Shown here one piece after another: positions 1 to 7,399 of a stretch of 18,808 bases of DNA (positions are counted from its first letter, which is position 1; the number at the start of each line of letters is the position of its first letter). The stretch is from contig JABDRH010000550.1 in assembly GCA_013041835.1 (NCBI GenBank), positions 1 through 18,808 of the forward strand, read 5' to 3'. A program made the position numbers and the translations under genes. The notes under the pieces are model-generated. The model ran no database searches. It saw only the letters and a list, made by a program, of their open reading frames with translations, and was not told where the DNA came from. This DNA is from Desulfatitalea sp. GTDB lineage: Bacteria; Desulfobacterota; Desulfobacteria; Desulfobacterales; Desulfosarcinaceae.

Positions 1-389
1 GCAATGGGTCTGCCATCCATGGTGCAGGCCTCGGGCATTTTCATGGGGATGGCGCCTTCGACGACCAGAATGTAGTTCTTTTCGCGAGCCATGGCGTCAA
101 GAACGTTCATCGCGGTTTTACCCTGGGCTGCACCGATGGATTGATGAAAAGTCAGGGAGATGTACCGAGTCAACAAGTCGGCTGGATCGGGGCTTCTGGT
201 ATTGAGCATCGAGATGCTGCAGCCGCTGCAGCTTTGTCCTTGCAACCACACGATTTTCACCACACCGTGCTGGATGCCGGCGAAACCGTCGGCCAGGACT
301 TTGGCTGTCACGCCGGGAAGCATCGACCCGGTCGTAATCATGCCGCCCAGTTTTAAAAATTCCCGTCTATTCAATCCCTTAACAGTCAT
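1..389 (-). CDS. [NiFe] hydrogenase small subunit, N-terminal part (runs off the left edge)
   Basis: This is the electron-transfer subunit of a periplasmic-facing uptake-type [NiFe] hydrogenase; it carries FeS clusters and pairs with the large subunit encoded just upstream. About 129 codons are visible. The N-terminus has a twin-arginine signal (NRREFLKLGG, residues 7-16) followed by a hydrophobic stretch, so the folded complex should be Tat-exported. The motif CSGCS near residue 50 supplies the first two proximal [4Fe-4S] ligands, and VVEGAIP followed by EAC matches the next conserved block. I chose the ATG at 389 because a GGAG (399-402) sits 9 nt upstream; an in-frame ATG at 404 has no comparable site. 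The gene begins 65 nt after the large-subunit stop, so the order is large then small, the reverse of most group 1 operons. The C-terminal half, which would show cluster types and any membrane anchor, lies outside the window. Confidence 0.93.
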   Translation of the reverse strand, partial: MTVKGLNRREFLKLGGMITTGSMLPGVTAKVLADGFAGIQHGVVKIVWLQGQSCSGCSISMLNTRSPDPADLLTRYISLTFHQSIGAAQGKTAMNVLDAMAREKNYILVVEGAIPMKMPEACTMDGRPI

Positions 390-454
390 ACCCGATTTCT
401 CCATGGGTGTGCGGCGATAAGACTCGCTCCAAATTCATTGCGGGCCGCTTCCAA

Positions 455-1996
455 TCAATGCACGGCGCAGGCAATGCAAGGATCAAAGGCTCTGACCACC
501 CGGCCGGCTTCCAGCGGTTGATCCGGATCTTCGATAATGGTGCCCTGCAAGGCTCTTTCCACAGGCCCGGCCTGGTTGCCGTCATCTCTGGGCGAACAGT
601 TCCAGGTGGTGGGCACCACGCACTGGTAATTTTTGATTTTATAATTCGCCACTTGCATCCAATGGCCCAGGGCGCCACGCGGCGCTTCGGTCAGTCCGTA
701 TCCGCTGCCGTCAGCCGGCATGTCATAGTCTTTGGCGGCCGGCGCATCGATTTGCACTTCGGCCAGCCATTGATAAGCCTGTGCAACGATCCAATCGGTT
801 TCCAGCCCGCGAACCAGGTGCCGGCCCAATACGGAATTCAGGTCTTCAAGCGCAAGGTCCGCTGAGCCAAGAACGTTGTCCACGGCTTTGCGCACGGCCT
901 GATTGCCGCCCAAATAATTGACCATCACTCTGGCCAAGGGGCCGACCTCCATGGGGTAGCCGGCGTAGCGGGGAGCTTTTAGCCAGCTATAGCCTTTGGC
1001 GGCATCGGCCTTCGTCCGCCCTTCGCGCGGGTGCAGCCCCGATGGCGATGCATAGCGTGAATGGCTCACATGCTCGGTGATTTTTTCAATATCCAGCGGT
1101 TCATGGCGCCCATCGATAACCGTGCCGCCATGGAAAAATTTTTCCACTCCGGCGCCGGTTTTGTTCGCCATACGAAACACGCCGTAACTCAAGTAATTGG
1201 GGTAGGTGCTGCCGATTTTCCAGTATTCGGGAAAGGCCGCGGCGGCCAGTAGCAGGTCAGGCAGGTAGACATCCTTGATAAATGAGGCCAGCTTATCCAG
1301 CCGGGCGCGATAAGCCAACACACGCTCCATGGTGGGGATCTGGGTGCAACCGGTGGGGATCAAAGCCGTGGCATGGGGCAGTTTTGCGCCGAATACGGCC
1401 GCCATCTCATGGGCTGTGACGCGCATTTCCAAGGCTTGCACGTAGTGATCGATCAGGCGCCAGTTGTCAATTTCGTTGCGGGCGTACTGGTCGACTTCGT
1501 AGCGCGGCAGAAAGGGCGCACCGGGAAAAATATCCTTGCGCGACACGGATTGGAGTACCCACTTTTTCAAGTCCAGCAGGCGTGAATTGGTTCCGGTGTA
1601 ACCGAGAATCGATTTGATGTCTACAAAGTCCAGGGCCGACAGGTGGTAAAAATGAATAATGTGCGATTGCATGTAGTTGGCGGCCAATATGAGGTTTTGC
1701 AGTAGCCGGCCGTTGTTGACCGGTTCGATGTTGAATGTATTTTCAATGGCCTCCACCGCCGCCAGCCCGTGAGAAATGGGACACACTCCGCAAATACGCT
1801 GGGTAATCTGCTGTGCGTCCAGAGGGTCGCGTCCGGCCAAAATGGCTTCAAACCCCCTGAACATCTCACCTTCGCATTGGGCTTGGGTAATGCGAAACTT
1901 TCTTTGACCATCGATAAATACCGGTTCCGCCTCGGTATGAATCGCCAGGTGTCCCTCAATGCGTGTCAGAGGGCTGATGGAAATCTTGGTCGCCAT
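455..1996 (-). CDS. [NiFe] hydrogenase large (catalytic) subunit, no C-terminal propeptide
   Basis: Catalytic subunit that splits or forms H2 at a NiFe(CN)2CO centre. At 513 aa it is close to usual length. The conserved ends are intact: RIEGH at residues 12-16 (Glu14 is the family proton-transfer Glu), RICGVCP with Ni ligands Cys69 and Cys72, and DPCIACAVH with Cys507 and Cys510. Translation stops (TGA, 455-457) directly after His513. Most large subunits continue about 15 residues or more beyond this His and are trimmed by a HyaD/HycI-type protease; this one is encoded in its mature form. The start at 1996 is preceded by GAGGAG 5 nt upstream. It lies downstream of hypA and hypB on the same strand, separated from hypB by 260 nt containing a repeat element, so it may have its own promoter. 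The partner small subunit has a Tat signal and would carry this subunit out piggyback. I am sure of the family; the exact hydrogenase subgroup cannot be fixed by eye. Confidence 0.97.
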   Translation of the reverse strand: MATKISISPLTRIEGHLAIHTEAEPVFIDGQRKFRITQAQCEGEMFRGFEAILAGRDPLDAQQITQRICGVCPISHGLAAVEAIENTFNIEPVNNGRLLQNLILAANYMQSHIIHFYHLSALDFVDIKSILGYTGTNSRLLDLKKWVLQSVSRKDIFPGAPFLPRYEVDQYARNEIDNWRLIDHYVQALEMRVTAHEMAAVFGAKLPHATALIPTGCTQIPTMERVLAYRARLDKLASFIKDVYLPDLLLAAAAFPEYWKIGSTYPNYLSYGVFRMANKTGAGVEKFFHGGTVIDGRHEPLDIEKITEHVSHSRYASPSGLHPREGRTKADAAKGYSWLKAPRYAGYPMEVGPLARVMVNYLGGNQAVRKAVDNVLGSADLALEDLNSVLGRHLVRGLETDWIVAQAYQWLAEVQIDAPAAKDYDMPADGSGYGLTEAPRGALGHWMQVANYKIKNYQCVVPTTWNCSPRDDGNQAGPVERALQGTIIEDPDQPLEAGRVVRAFDPCIACAVH

Positions 1997-2095
1997 GGAT
2001 GCTCCTCATCGAAAAAGGCAATTGGTAATTCAGTTTTTCGGCTGGAACGATAAGAATATTTAATCTTTTTTCATATTCGGGAGGAAATCTGGATC

Positions 2096-2127
2096 ACTAT
2101 ACGCGGGAGACTTTAGGGTCTCGGCAA
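2096..2127 (-). promoter_or_regulatory. possible long-spacer promoter for the hydrogenase genes
   Basis: On the minus strand, TTGCCG (2122-2127) and TATAGT (2096-2101) are separated by 20 nt. A small dyad, GAGAC and GTCTC (arms 2107-2111 and 2118-2122, 6-nt loop), lies almost wholly inside that spacer. Over-long spacers spanned by a dyad are typical of MerR-family-controlled promoters. The -35 match is only moderate and the dyad short, so this is a weak suggestion. It would start transcription about 90 nt upstream of the large-subunit ATG. Confidence 0.22.
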
Positions 2128-2134
2128 AAAACAA

Positions 2135-2275
2135 TTGTGCCGGATTGCGAAAAGATTGGGTTCATTTGCTTGGCGTATGCTTTGGTTGCATATCGAGATA
2201 TGGAGCCCTTGCATGCAACACAGCAGACAGGCCAAAGATCAAGCAAGATGGTGCAATCATTTTATGCCGAGGCCC
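2135..2275. repeat. dispersed repeat, copy 1 (about 140 bp), overlapping the end of hypB
   Basis: This stretch aligns in the same orientation with 15040-15179. The best-conserved 90 bp are 2186-2275, with identical blocks such as TTGCATGCAACAC, GATCAAGC, ATGGTGCAA and CATTTTATGCCGAG. The left 50 bp are colinear but much more diverged, sharing mainly the start, TTGTxCCGGAT-like. The core contains the perfect 10-bp palindrome TTGCATGCAA (2209-2218). The right end runs into hypB and encodes its last codons and TGA stop. No transposase or long open frame lies inside. It could be a non-autonomous mobile remnant or a conserved 3'-end RNA structure; two copies do not decide. Confidence 0.7.
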
Positions 2276-2922
2276 TTGGCCGCGATTCGGTCGGTAAGCC
2301 ATGCGCACCATTCGGAAATGCCCAGCCCGGTGCGGCAGGAAACTTCTAAAATGGCAATCTGCGTGTTGATTTTCAGGGATTCGGCTCTGATTTTTTCCAC
2401 GCTGCAGTCCACATAAGGCAGCAGGTCGATCTTGTTGATGAGCAAGGCCTGGGATTCATGAAAGATCAGCGGGTATTTGGCCGGCTTGTCGTCGCCTTCG
2501 GCCACGCTTAAAATCGCCACTTTGACATCTTCGCCCAGGTCGAACTCGGCCGGACACACCAGGTTGCCCACATTTTCCACCACCAGCAGATCCAGCGCGT
2601 CAAAATCAAAATGATGGAAGGTGTCGCGGATCATGTTGCCGTCCAGGTGGCAGGCCCCACCGGTGTTGATCTGAACCACGGGGATGTCCTTGGCGGCGAT
2701 GCGCTCGGCATCCTGACTCGATTGGATGTCGCCTTCGATGACGCCGATGGCCATGCGGCCTTTCAGGCTGTCGATGGTTTTTTCCAGCAGGCTGGTCTTG
2801 CCCGCGCCCGGAGAGCTCATCAGATTCATGACCAGGACTTTTTTTTCGGCAAACAGTTCCCGGTTCTCCGCTGCGATGCGCGCATTGGCCTCTAGAATGT
2901 TTCGCACGACATTGATCTTCAT
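2257..2922 (-). CDS. hypB: hydrogenase/urease nickel-incorporation GTPase HypB
   Basis: GTPase that works with HypA to insert nickel into the hydrogenase large subunit. At 221 aa it is the short form. P-loop SSPGAGKTS lies at residues 36-44, the metal-binding GGACHLDGN at 87-95 (Cys90 and His91 are the G-domain Ni/Zn site), VENVGNLVCP at 114-123, and NKIDL at 162-166 is the guanine-specificity motif. It lacks both the N-terminal CxxCGC nickel site of E. coli HypB and a His-rich nickel-storage stretch, so it likely relies on the G-domain site. I chose ATG 2922, preceded by TAAGGAG that also contains the hypA stop codon; a longer in-frame extension upstream overlaps hypA and has low-complexity content. 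hypA ends 10 nt upstream, so the two are cotranscribed. The last four or five codons and the TGA lie inside a dispersed repeat, so the C-terminal tail may have been replaced by it. Confidence 0.97.
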   Translation of the reverse strand: MKINVVRNILEANARIAAENRELFAEKKVLVMNLMSSPGAGKTSLLEKTIDSLKGRMAIGVIEGDIQSSQDAERIAAKDIPVVQINTGGACHLDGNMIRDTFHHFDFDALDLLVVENVGNLVCPAEFDLGEDVKVAILSVAEGDDKPAKYPLIFHESQALLINKIDLLPYVDCSVEKIRAESLKINTQIAILEVSCRTGLGISEWCAWLTDRIAAKGLGIK

Positions 2923-2932
2923 GAACGACTCC

Positions 2933-3274
2933 TTATTCCACCTCGATCTCGACGATCGACAGCTCCCTGCCGGCGCTGGTGGCGGCGGCGCTCCGTCCGC
3001 AGACCGGGCAGACAAAGGCATGATCCTTGACCTCGAAAGTCCGTTCGCAAGATTCGCAACGGGCCTGGACTGGAACCCATTCCACGATCAGCTCCGCGCC
3101 TGCCATGGGGGTGTGCTGCGTGAGAATGTCAAAACAGAACCGCAGGGCATCCGGCACGACGGCCGTCATCTGCCCGATCTGCACCCGAACGTTCAAAAGC
3201 TTCCCGGCACGGTGAGCGCGCATCTCCTCTGCAATGATATCCACCAGACTTTGGGTGATGGCCATTTCATGCAC
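2933..3274 (-). CDS. hypA: hydrogenase nickel-insertion protein HypA (GTG start)
   Basis: Nickel metallochaperone, 113 aa, partner of HypB. The sequence begins VHEMAITQSL when read from GTG at 3274, giving the family's obligatory M-H-E start with nickel ligand His2. The zinc site is complete: Cys73-x2-Cys76 (CESC) and Cys89-x2-Cys92 (CPVC), almost the same numbering as E. coli HypA. GAGGA lies about 9 nt upstream of the GTG, supporting this start. The open frame continues upstream to 3469, but that part has no resemblance to HypA and would displace His2 from the N-terminus. It is the first gene of the hypA-hypB run and is divergent from hypC, with a 460-nt spacer between them. Confidence 0.97.
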   Translation of the reverse strand: MHEMAITQSLVDIIAEEMRAHRAGKLLNVRVQIGQMTAVVPDALRFCFDILTQHTPMAGAELIVEWVPVQARCESCERTFEVKDHAFVCPVCGRSAAATSAGRELSIVEIEVE

Positions 3275-3734
3275 AGCAAGTCTTCCTCGCCTTACGATAT
3301 TCGTCTGCCAAAAACGATCAACATCTGCAACAACGCGATGACGACTACCAATGACATACAGGATTAGACGCCGCGTCACAAGATCTCGGTCATTGCTGGC
3401 TGCAAAATTGCAGTAGCCAGAAACAGATGCGCAATGAACAAGGGCGGCCTGATGCCAGGCCGCACACAATGTGCAGTTGTCTTTTTCGAGCGCTAAGGCG
3501 ATTGGCGGAAAAGAATATACCCTATTGCGCCGGATTTTTTCACGTCTTCATGGCGTGTCAAAGGACGCATAACGGTCTGTATTCGGCCTTTGACACAATG
3601 CACAAGACCGGGAAAATAGACAAGCAAGAGGGTATATTCTTTGACAGAAATCGCCGAAGATGCCGTCAAGGCGTTGACAGTTTGAATATCGCCGGACCAT
3701 GCTCCTTTTTTTCCGGTCCATGAGGTTTGCCCCT
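3275..3734. other. divergent spacer between hypA and hypC
   Basis: This 460-nt region has no convincing gene. It must hold the promoters for hypAB (minus) and hypCFDE (plus). Its centre is the palindrome at 3510-3642. Several TTGACA boxes occur towards hypC (3590-3595, 3641-3646, 3674-3679), two of them at the ends of the palindrome arms, but none has a recognisable -10 box at proper spacing. I see no clear sigma-54 element (GG-N10-GC) by eye. A short dyad, GGACC/GGTCC (3694-3698 and 3715-3719), flanks a T-run just before hypC. Confidence 0.6.
3510..3642. repeat. 133-bp imperfect palindrome in the hypA/hypC spacer
   Basis: Two perfect inverted repeats are nested around almost the same centre. 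The outer arms are 14 bp (3510-3523, AAAGAATATACCCT, and 3629-3642). The inner arms are 10 bp (3555-3564, GTGTCAAAGG, and 3587-3596), enclosing a 22-nt loop. The 31-32 nt between outer and inner arms also match imperfectly when one side is reverse-complemented (for example TTTTCACGTCTT against TTTTCCCGGTCTT). The whole is therefore one long hairpin with arms of about 55 bp. It could be a MITE-like element or a structured transcript or operator region. The left arm has GCCGGATT, resembling the left end of the dispersed repeat at 2135, but the rest differs. Confidence 0.65.
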
Positions 3735-3965
3735 ATGTGTCTTGCCGTTCCCTCACGGATTATTGCGATCGACGGCCAAAACGCCACGATCGACACCAAC
3801 GGCGTCAAACGCCGGATCAGCCTGATGCTGCTGGCCGATACGGGCATTGGTGACTATGTGATCGTTCATGCCGGCTTTGCCATTTCCCGCCTCGACGAGG
3901 CCTCGGCGCGTGAAACCCTGGCGCTGCTGGCACAGGCAATCAACCCAATGCCGCAAGAGCCTTAA
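3735..3965 (+). CDS. hypC: hydrogenase assembly chaperone HypC
   Basis: Small chaperone, 76 aa, that with HypD carries the Fe(CN)2CO unit and hands it to the hydrogenase large-subunit precursor. The N-terminus MCLAVPSRI is diagnostic, with the essential Cys2 exposed after Met removal; GDYVIVHAGFAISRLD in the middle is also family-typical. An in-frame ATG at 3699 would bury Cys2 and is rejected. GAGG lies about 10 nt before the chosen ATG. It is first in the plus-strand hypC-hypF-hypD-hypE run; hypF begins 24 nt after its stop (or 6 nt if the earlier hypF ATG is used). HypC also usually guards the large-subunit precursor before propeptide cleavage. Since the adjacent large subunit has no propeptide, that later role may differ here. 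Confidence 0.97.
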   Translation: MCLAVPSRIIAIDGQNATIDTNGVKRRISLMLLADTGIGDYVIVHAGFAISRLDEASARETLALLAQAINPMPQEP

Positions 3966-3989
3966 GCCCTGATGGTCGTGGAGACTGCG

Positions 3990-6293
3990 ATGCACACACC
4001 CCATCAGCCAATAACCGCCCGTCAGGCAGACATCAGCGGCATCGTACAAGGCGTGGGCTTCAGGCCCTATGTCTACCGCCTGGCCGGCCGGTACGGCCTG
4101 TTGGGTCGCGTCCGCAACACGGCCGCAGGCGTAACGATATGGGCCGAGGGCCCGGCCGACCGTCTGGACGCCTTTTTTCTGGACCTGCCACGCCTGCAGC
4201 CGCCCCTGGCACGAATCGTCTCCATGCACATCACCCAGCAGCCGGCAGCCGGGCATACCTGTTTCGATATTGCCGCCAGTCAATCGACGGATAAGCGCTC
4301 CGCGCTGATTGTCCCGGATGTGGCGGTCTGCGAGGACTGTTTGCGGGAGATGCGCGATCCGGAAGACCGGCGCTACCAATATCCTTTTATCAACTGCACC
4401 AACTGTGGACCGCGCTATACCATCATCGAGGATATTCCCTATGACCGGCCCAAGACGGCCATGCGCAGGTTTACCCTGTGCGAACAGTGCCGGGCCGAAT
4501 ACGACAACCCACATGACCGCCGCTATCATGCCCAGCCCAATGCCTGCGCCCGCTGCGGGCCCCAAGCGGCACTGCTGGATGTCCGCCGGCAGCCCGTTGT
4601 GGGCAATGACGCCAACGCCAAGGCGGCCCGGTTGATCCGGGACGGATCCATCGTGGCGCTCAAGGGCCTGGGCGGGTTTCACCTGGCCGTGAACGCCCAC
4701 GACGATGCGGCGGTCGTGCGCCTGCGCCGCCGCAAGCATCGCGCGGAAAAGCCTTTGGCGATCATGGCGGCCGATATCGATACCGTTGCAACGTTTGCCC
4801 GGCTCACCCCCGAGCACGCCTGCTTGCTGCAATCGCATCAGCGCCCCATCGTGCTGCTGCCTAAACAGATGCCGGAAAGACTCGCCGCTTCCATTTCTCC
4901 GGACAACAGCCATTACGGTGTCATGTTGCCTTATACGCCGCTGCATCATCTGTTGCTGGACTGCGGACTGCGGAGCGTGGTGATGACGAGCGCCAACTTG
5001 AGTGAAGAACCGCTGGTCATCGATAACGAAGAGGCGTTTGCGCGCCTGGCCGGCATTGCCGATTACTTCCTGATCCACGACAGGCCGATCTACCTGCGCA
5101 ACGACGACAGCATCGTGCGCCAAACCGGCGGAACCACGCGCATGATCCGCCGCTCGCGTGGGTTTGCGCCGCTGCCCATCTTTCTGGCAGATAAATACCC
5201 GGCTGTCCTGGCGTGCGGCGGTGCGCTGAAAAACACCATTTGTCTGCTCGAAGGCCGTCAGGCCTTTATCAGCCAGCATATCGGCGACCTTGAAAATCCT
5301 GCGGCAGAAGACTTTTTTCGCTTGACCATCGGGCACCTGAAGCGAATCCTGAATATCGCGCCCCGAGCCATTGCCTGTGATCCGCACCCGGATTATCTGA
5401 GCACCCGCTGGGCCACCGGACAAAAAGATCTGCCGCTGATCCACGTACAGCACCATCATGCCCACATCGCTAGCTGCATGGCCGAACACCGGCTCAAAGG
5501 GGAAGTGATCGGCCTGGCCTTCGACGGCACCGGCCTTGGGCCGGACGGCACCGTGTGGGGCGGCGAGGCCTTGCTGGCCGATCTATCCAGGTATCGGCGT
5601 ATCGGACATCTGGCCTACGTTCCGATGCCAGGCGGCGCCGAGGCAATCAAGGCGCCATGGCGAATGGGGCTGGCCTGGCTGATTCAGGTTTTCGGAGAGC
5701 GGATCTGGGAACTGGAATTGCCTTTTTTGCAGGCATTGAATCCGGACCAGGCGCGCACTATCGCTCAGATGGTCGTTCGCCGCATCAACGCACCACTGAC
5801 CAGTTCCATGGGCCGCCTTTTCGACGCCGTGGCCGCCATCATCGGCCTGCGCTCGCGGGTCTGCTTCGAAGGCCAGGCCGCCATGGCGTTGGAAATGATC
5901 GCCGCCCCCCGTCCCCAGGGCATTTATCCTTTTTGTTGGAGTCAAGGCCCGGTGCACGAGACCGATCCCGCGCCTATCATTTCCGCCATTGTGGCGGACA
6001 TCGCGCAGGGAACGCCGGCGCCGGTGATCAGCCGTAGATTTCATGACACCCTGATCACCATGTGGACATCGTTTTGCGGGAAAACGCGCAGTCTGACCGG
6101 CATCGAGCGCGTGGTGCTCAGCGGTGGGTGCTTCCAAAACCAGATGTTGCTGGAAGGCCTGACCCAGGCATTACACGAGGACGGGTTTAAAGTTTTCAGC
6201 CACCAACAGGTGCCCACCAATGACGGTGGGCTTTCCCTAGGCCAGGCGATCATCGCCGGCGCACGTTTGAGCGAAGGACGGATAAAATCATGA
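3990..6293 (+). CDS. hypF: carbamoyltransferase HypF
   Basis: HypF makes carbamoyl-adenylate from carbamoyl phosphate and ATP and transfers the carbamoyl group to the C-terminal cysteine of HypE, the first step of cyanide-ligand synthesis. At 767 aa it is full length with all four modules: an acylphosphatase domain (SGIVQGVGFRPYVYRL, catalytic Arg25), two zinc fingers (Cys114/117/136/139 and Cys164/167/186/189), a YrdC-like domain (KGLGGFHLAVNA) and a C-terminal Kae1-like domain (HVQHHHAHIASCMAEH, AFDGTGLGPDG and LSGGCFQNQMLLEGL). I prefer ATG 3990 because GGAG (3980-3983) sits 6 nt upstream; the in-frame ATG at 3972 has no comparable site. The stop overlaps the hypD start by 4 nt, indicating translational coupling. 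A long open frame on the opposite strand here is composition-driven and not a gene. Confidence 0.97.
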   Translation: MHTPHQPITARQADISGIVQGVGFRPYVYRLAGRYGLLGRVRNTAAGVTIWAEGPADRLDAFFLDLPRLQPPLARIVSMHITQQPAAGHTCFDIAASQSTDKRSALIVPDVAVCEDCLREMRDPEDRRYQYPFINCTNCGPRYTIIEDIPYDRPKTAMRRFTLCEQCRAEYDNPHDRRYHAQPNACARCGPQAALLDVRRQPVVGNDANAKAARLIRDGSIVALKGLGGFHLAVNAHDDAAVVRLRRRKHRAEKPLAIMAADIDTVATFARLTPEHACLLQSHQRPIVLLPKQMPERLAASISPDNSHYGVMLPYTPLHHLLLDCGLRSVVMTSANLSEEPLVIDNEEAFARLAGIADYFLIHDRPIYLRNDDSIVRQTGGTTRMIRRSRGFAPLPIFLADKYPAVLACGGALKNTICLLEGRQAFISQHIGDLENPAAEDFFRLTIGHLKRILNIAPRAIACDPHPDYLSTRWATGQKDLPLIHVQHHHAHIASCMAEHRLKGEVIGLAFDGTGLGPDGTVWGGEALLADLSRYRRIGHLAYVPMPGGAEAIKAPWRMGLAWLIQVFGERIWELELPFLQALNPDQARTIAQMVVRRINAPLTSSMGRLFDAVAAIIGLRSRVCFEGQAAMALEMIAAPRPQGIYPFCWSQGPVHETDPAPIISAIVADIAQGTPAPVISRRFHDTLITMWTSFCGKTRSLTGIERVVLSGGCFQNQMLLEGLTQALHEDGFKVFSHQQVPTNDGGLSLGQAIIAGARLSEGRIKS

Positions 6294-7399
6294 TGGTCTT
6301 GGATTATGCATGCGCTTTCCAGGACGCCGGCATTGCCGGCCATCTGGTGCACCGAATCGCCCAGGCTGCAAACAACCCCATACGTATAATGGAGGTTTGC
6401 GGCACCCATACCATGGCGCTTTTCCGCCACGGCATCCGCTCCCTGCTTCCCCGGACCATCACCATGCTTTCAGGACCGGGTTGTCCGGTGTGCGTCACCG
6501 AACAGACCGACATCGATCGGTGCATCGCTCTGGCACGACAAAAAGATGTGGTCGTAGCCACTTTCGGCGATCTGATGCGCGTGCCCGGATCGACGGCCAG
6601 CCTTCAAATGGCAAAGGCCGCAGGCGCCGATGTACGCGTGGTTTATTCGGCAATGGACGCAGTGAATCTGGCTCGCCGTCAAACCGGACGGATCGTGGCC
6701 TTTCTCGGCATCGGCTTTGAAACCACAGCGCCCACCGTGGGCGGCGCCATCCTGGCGGCAGAACAACTCGATCTGCCCAATTTCTGCGTCCTGTCAGCCC
6801 ATAAAACCGTACCGCCGGCGCTGGAAACGCTCATGGCCTATCCCGGGACAACCATCGACGGATTTTTACTGCCCGGCCACGTCTCGATCATCAGCGGCGT
6901 CCGAGCCTATCGCCGTTGGTTTGGACGCTGCCAAATTCCGAGCGTTGTGGCCGGATTCGAGCCCATAGATCTGCTGCAGGGCATACTTGCATTGGTCCGC
7001 CAAATCCAAGCTGACGCGCCGGCGCTTGAAAACGCTTACGGCCGCGCTGTGACCGAAAACGGCAACACCGCGGCTCAGGAAGTCTTGGCTCGGGTCTTCG
7101 AACCGGTCGACGCCCGCTGGCGGGGGATGGGAACCATTGCCAATAGCGGCCTGGCTATTCGCTCGGCGTATGCCCGCTTCGACGCGGCACGCCGCTTCGA
7201 CCTGGCCGTCACCCCGCTGCCACCAACCAAAGGCTGTATCTGCGGCGACATTCTAACCGGCGTCAAGACGCCTCGACACTGCCCGCTGTTCGGCAGCACC
7301 TGCACCCCGGCAACGCCGGTGGGGCCTTGCATGGTTTCGTCCGAAGGAACGTGCGCGGCTTATTACAGCTATCATGAACAAGAAGGAATCAGACCGTGA
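6290..7399 (+). CDS. hypD: hydrogenase formation protein HypD
   Basis: FeS scaffold protein on which, together with HypC, the Fe(CN)2CO group is assembled from HypE-bound thiocyanate. It is 369 aa, the normal length. Visible motifs are MEVCGTH (Cys37), GPGCPVC (Cys65 and Cys68, the proposed iron-handling region), GFETTAPT, LPGHVS, and the C-terminal cysteine cluster CICGDILTG...HCPLFG..C that holds the [4Fe-4S] cluster. The ATG at 6290 overlaps the hypF TGA (ATGA); a second in-frame ATG follows at 6293 and could equally be used. Its TGA overlaps the GTG start of hypE (GTGA), so hypF, hypD and hypE form an overlapping, coupled set. Confidence 0.97.
   Translation: MMVLDYACAFQDAGIAGHLVHRIAQAANNPIRIMEVCGTHTMALFRHGIRSLLPRTITMLSGPGCPVCVTEQTDIDRCIALARQKDVVVATFGDLMRVPGSTASLQMAKAAGADVRVVYSAMDAVNLARRQTGRIVAFLGIGFETTAPTVGGAILAAEQLDLPNFCVLSAHKTVPPALETLMAYPGTTIDGFLLPGHVSIISGVRAYRRWFGRCQIPSVVAGFEPIDLLQGILALVRQIQADAPALENAYGRAVTENGNTAAQEVLARVFEPVDARWRGMGTIANSGLAIRSAYARFDAARRFDLAVTPLPPTKGCICGDILTGVKTPRHCPLFGSTCTPATPVGPCMVSSEGTCAAYYSYHEQEGIRP

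Noticed and set aside
389..457. Read-through of the hydrogenase TGA (possible selenocysteine or hidden propeptide): 22 open codons follow in frame up to a stop at the small-subunit start
   Set aside because: The downstream residues (LEAARNEFGASLIA...) do not resemble known hydrogenase C-terminal extensions, selenocysteine in this family replaces a Cys of the CxxC motif rather than following the His, and 22 open codons are expected by chance at this GC content.
2135..2275. Dispersed repeat as an integron attC site or CRISPR-type repeat
   Set aside because: No GTTRRRY/RYYYAAC core pairs at the ends, no integrase, only two copies about 13 kb apart, and no spacer array.
3275..3469. N-terminal extension of hypA by 65 residues
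   Set aside because: It would move the essential nickel ligand His2 inside the protein; the GTG at 3274 has a good ribosome-binding site and gives the exact family N-terminus.
3590..3702. TTGACA boxes upstream of hypC as sigma-70 promoters
   Set aside because: None has an acceptable -10 sequence at 16-18 nt, and two are part of the palindrome arms.
1997..3734. Sigma-54 (-24/-12) promoters for the hydrogenase or hyp genes
   Set aside because: GGCAC and TTGC elements occur upstream of the large subunit, but the GG-to-GC spacing is 14 rather than 10.
3753..5489. A 578-codon open frame on the minus strand opposite hypC and hypF
   Set aside because: Gln/Arg/Gly/His-rich composition without recognisable motifs, fully antisense to well-conserved hypF; a codon-bias shadow.
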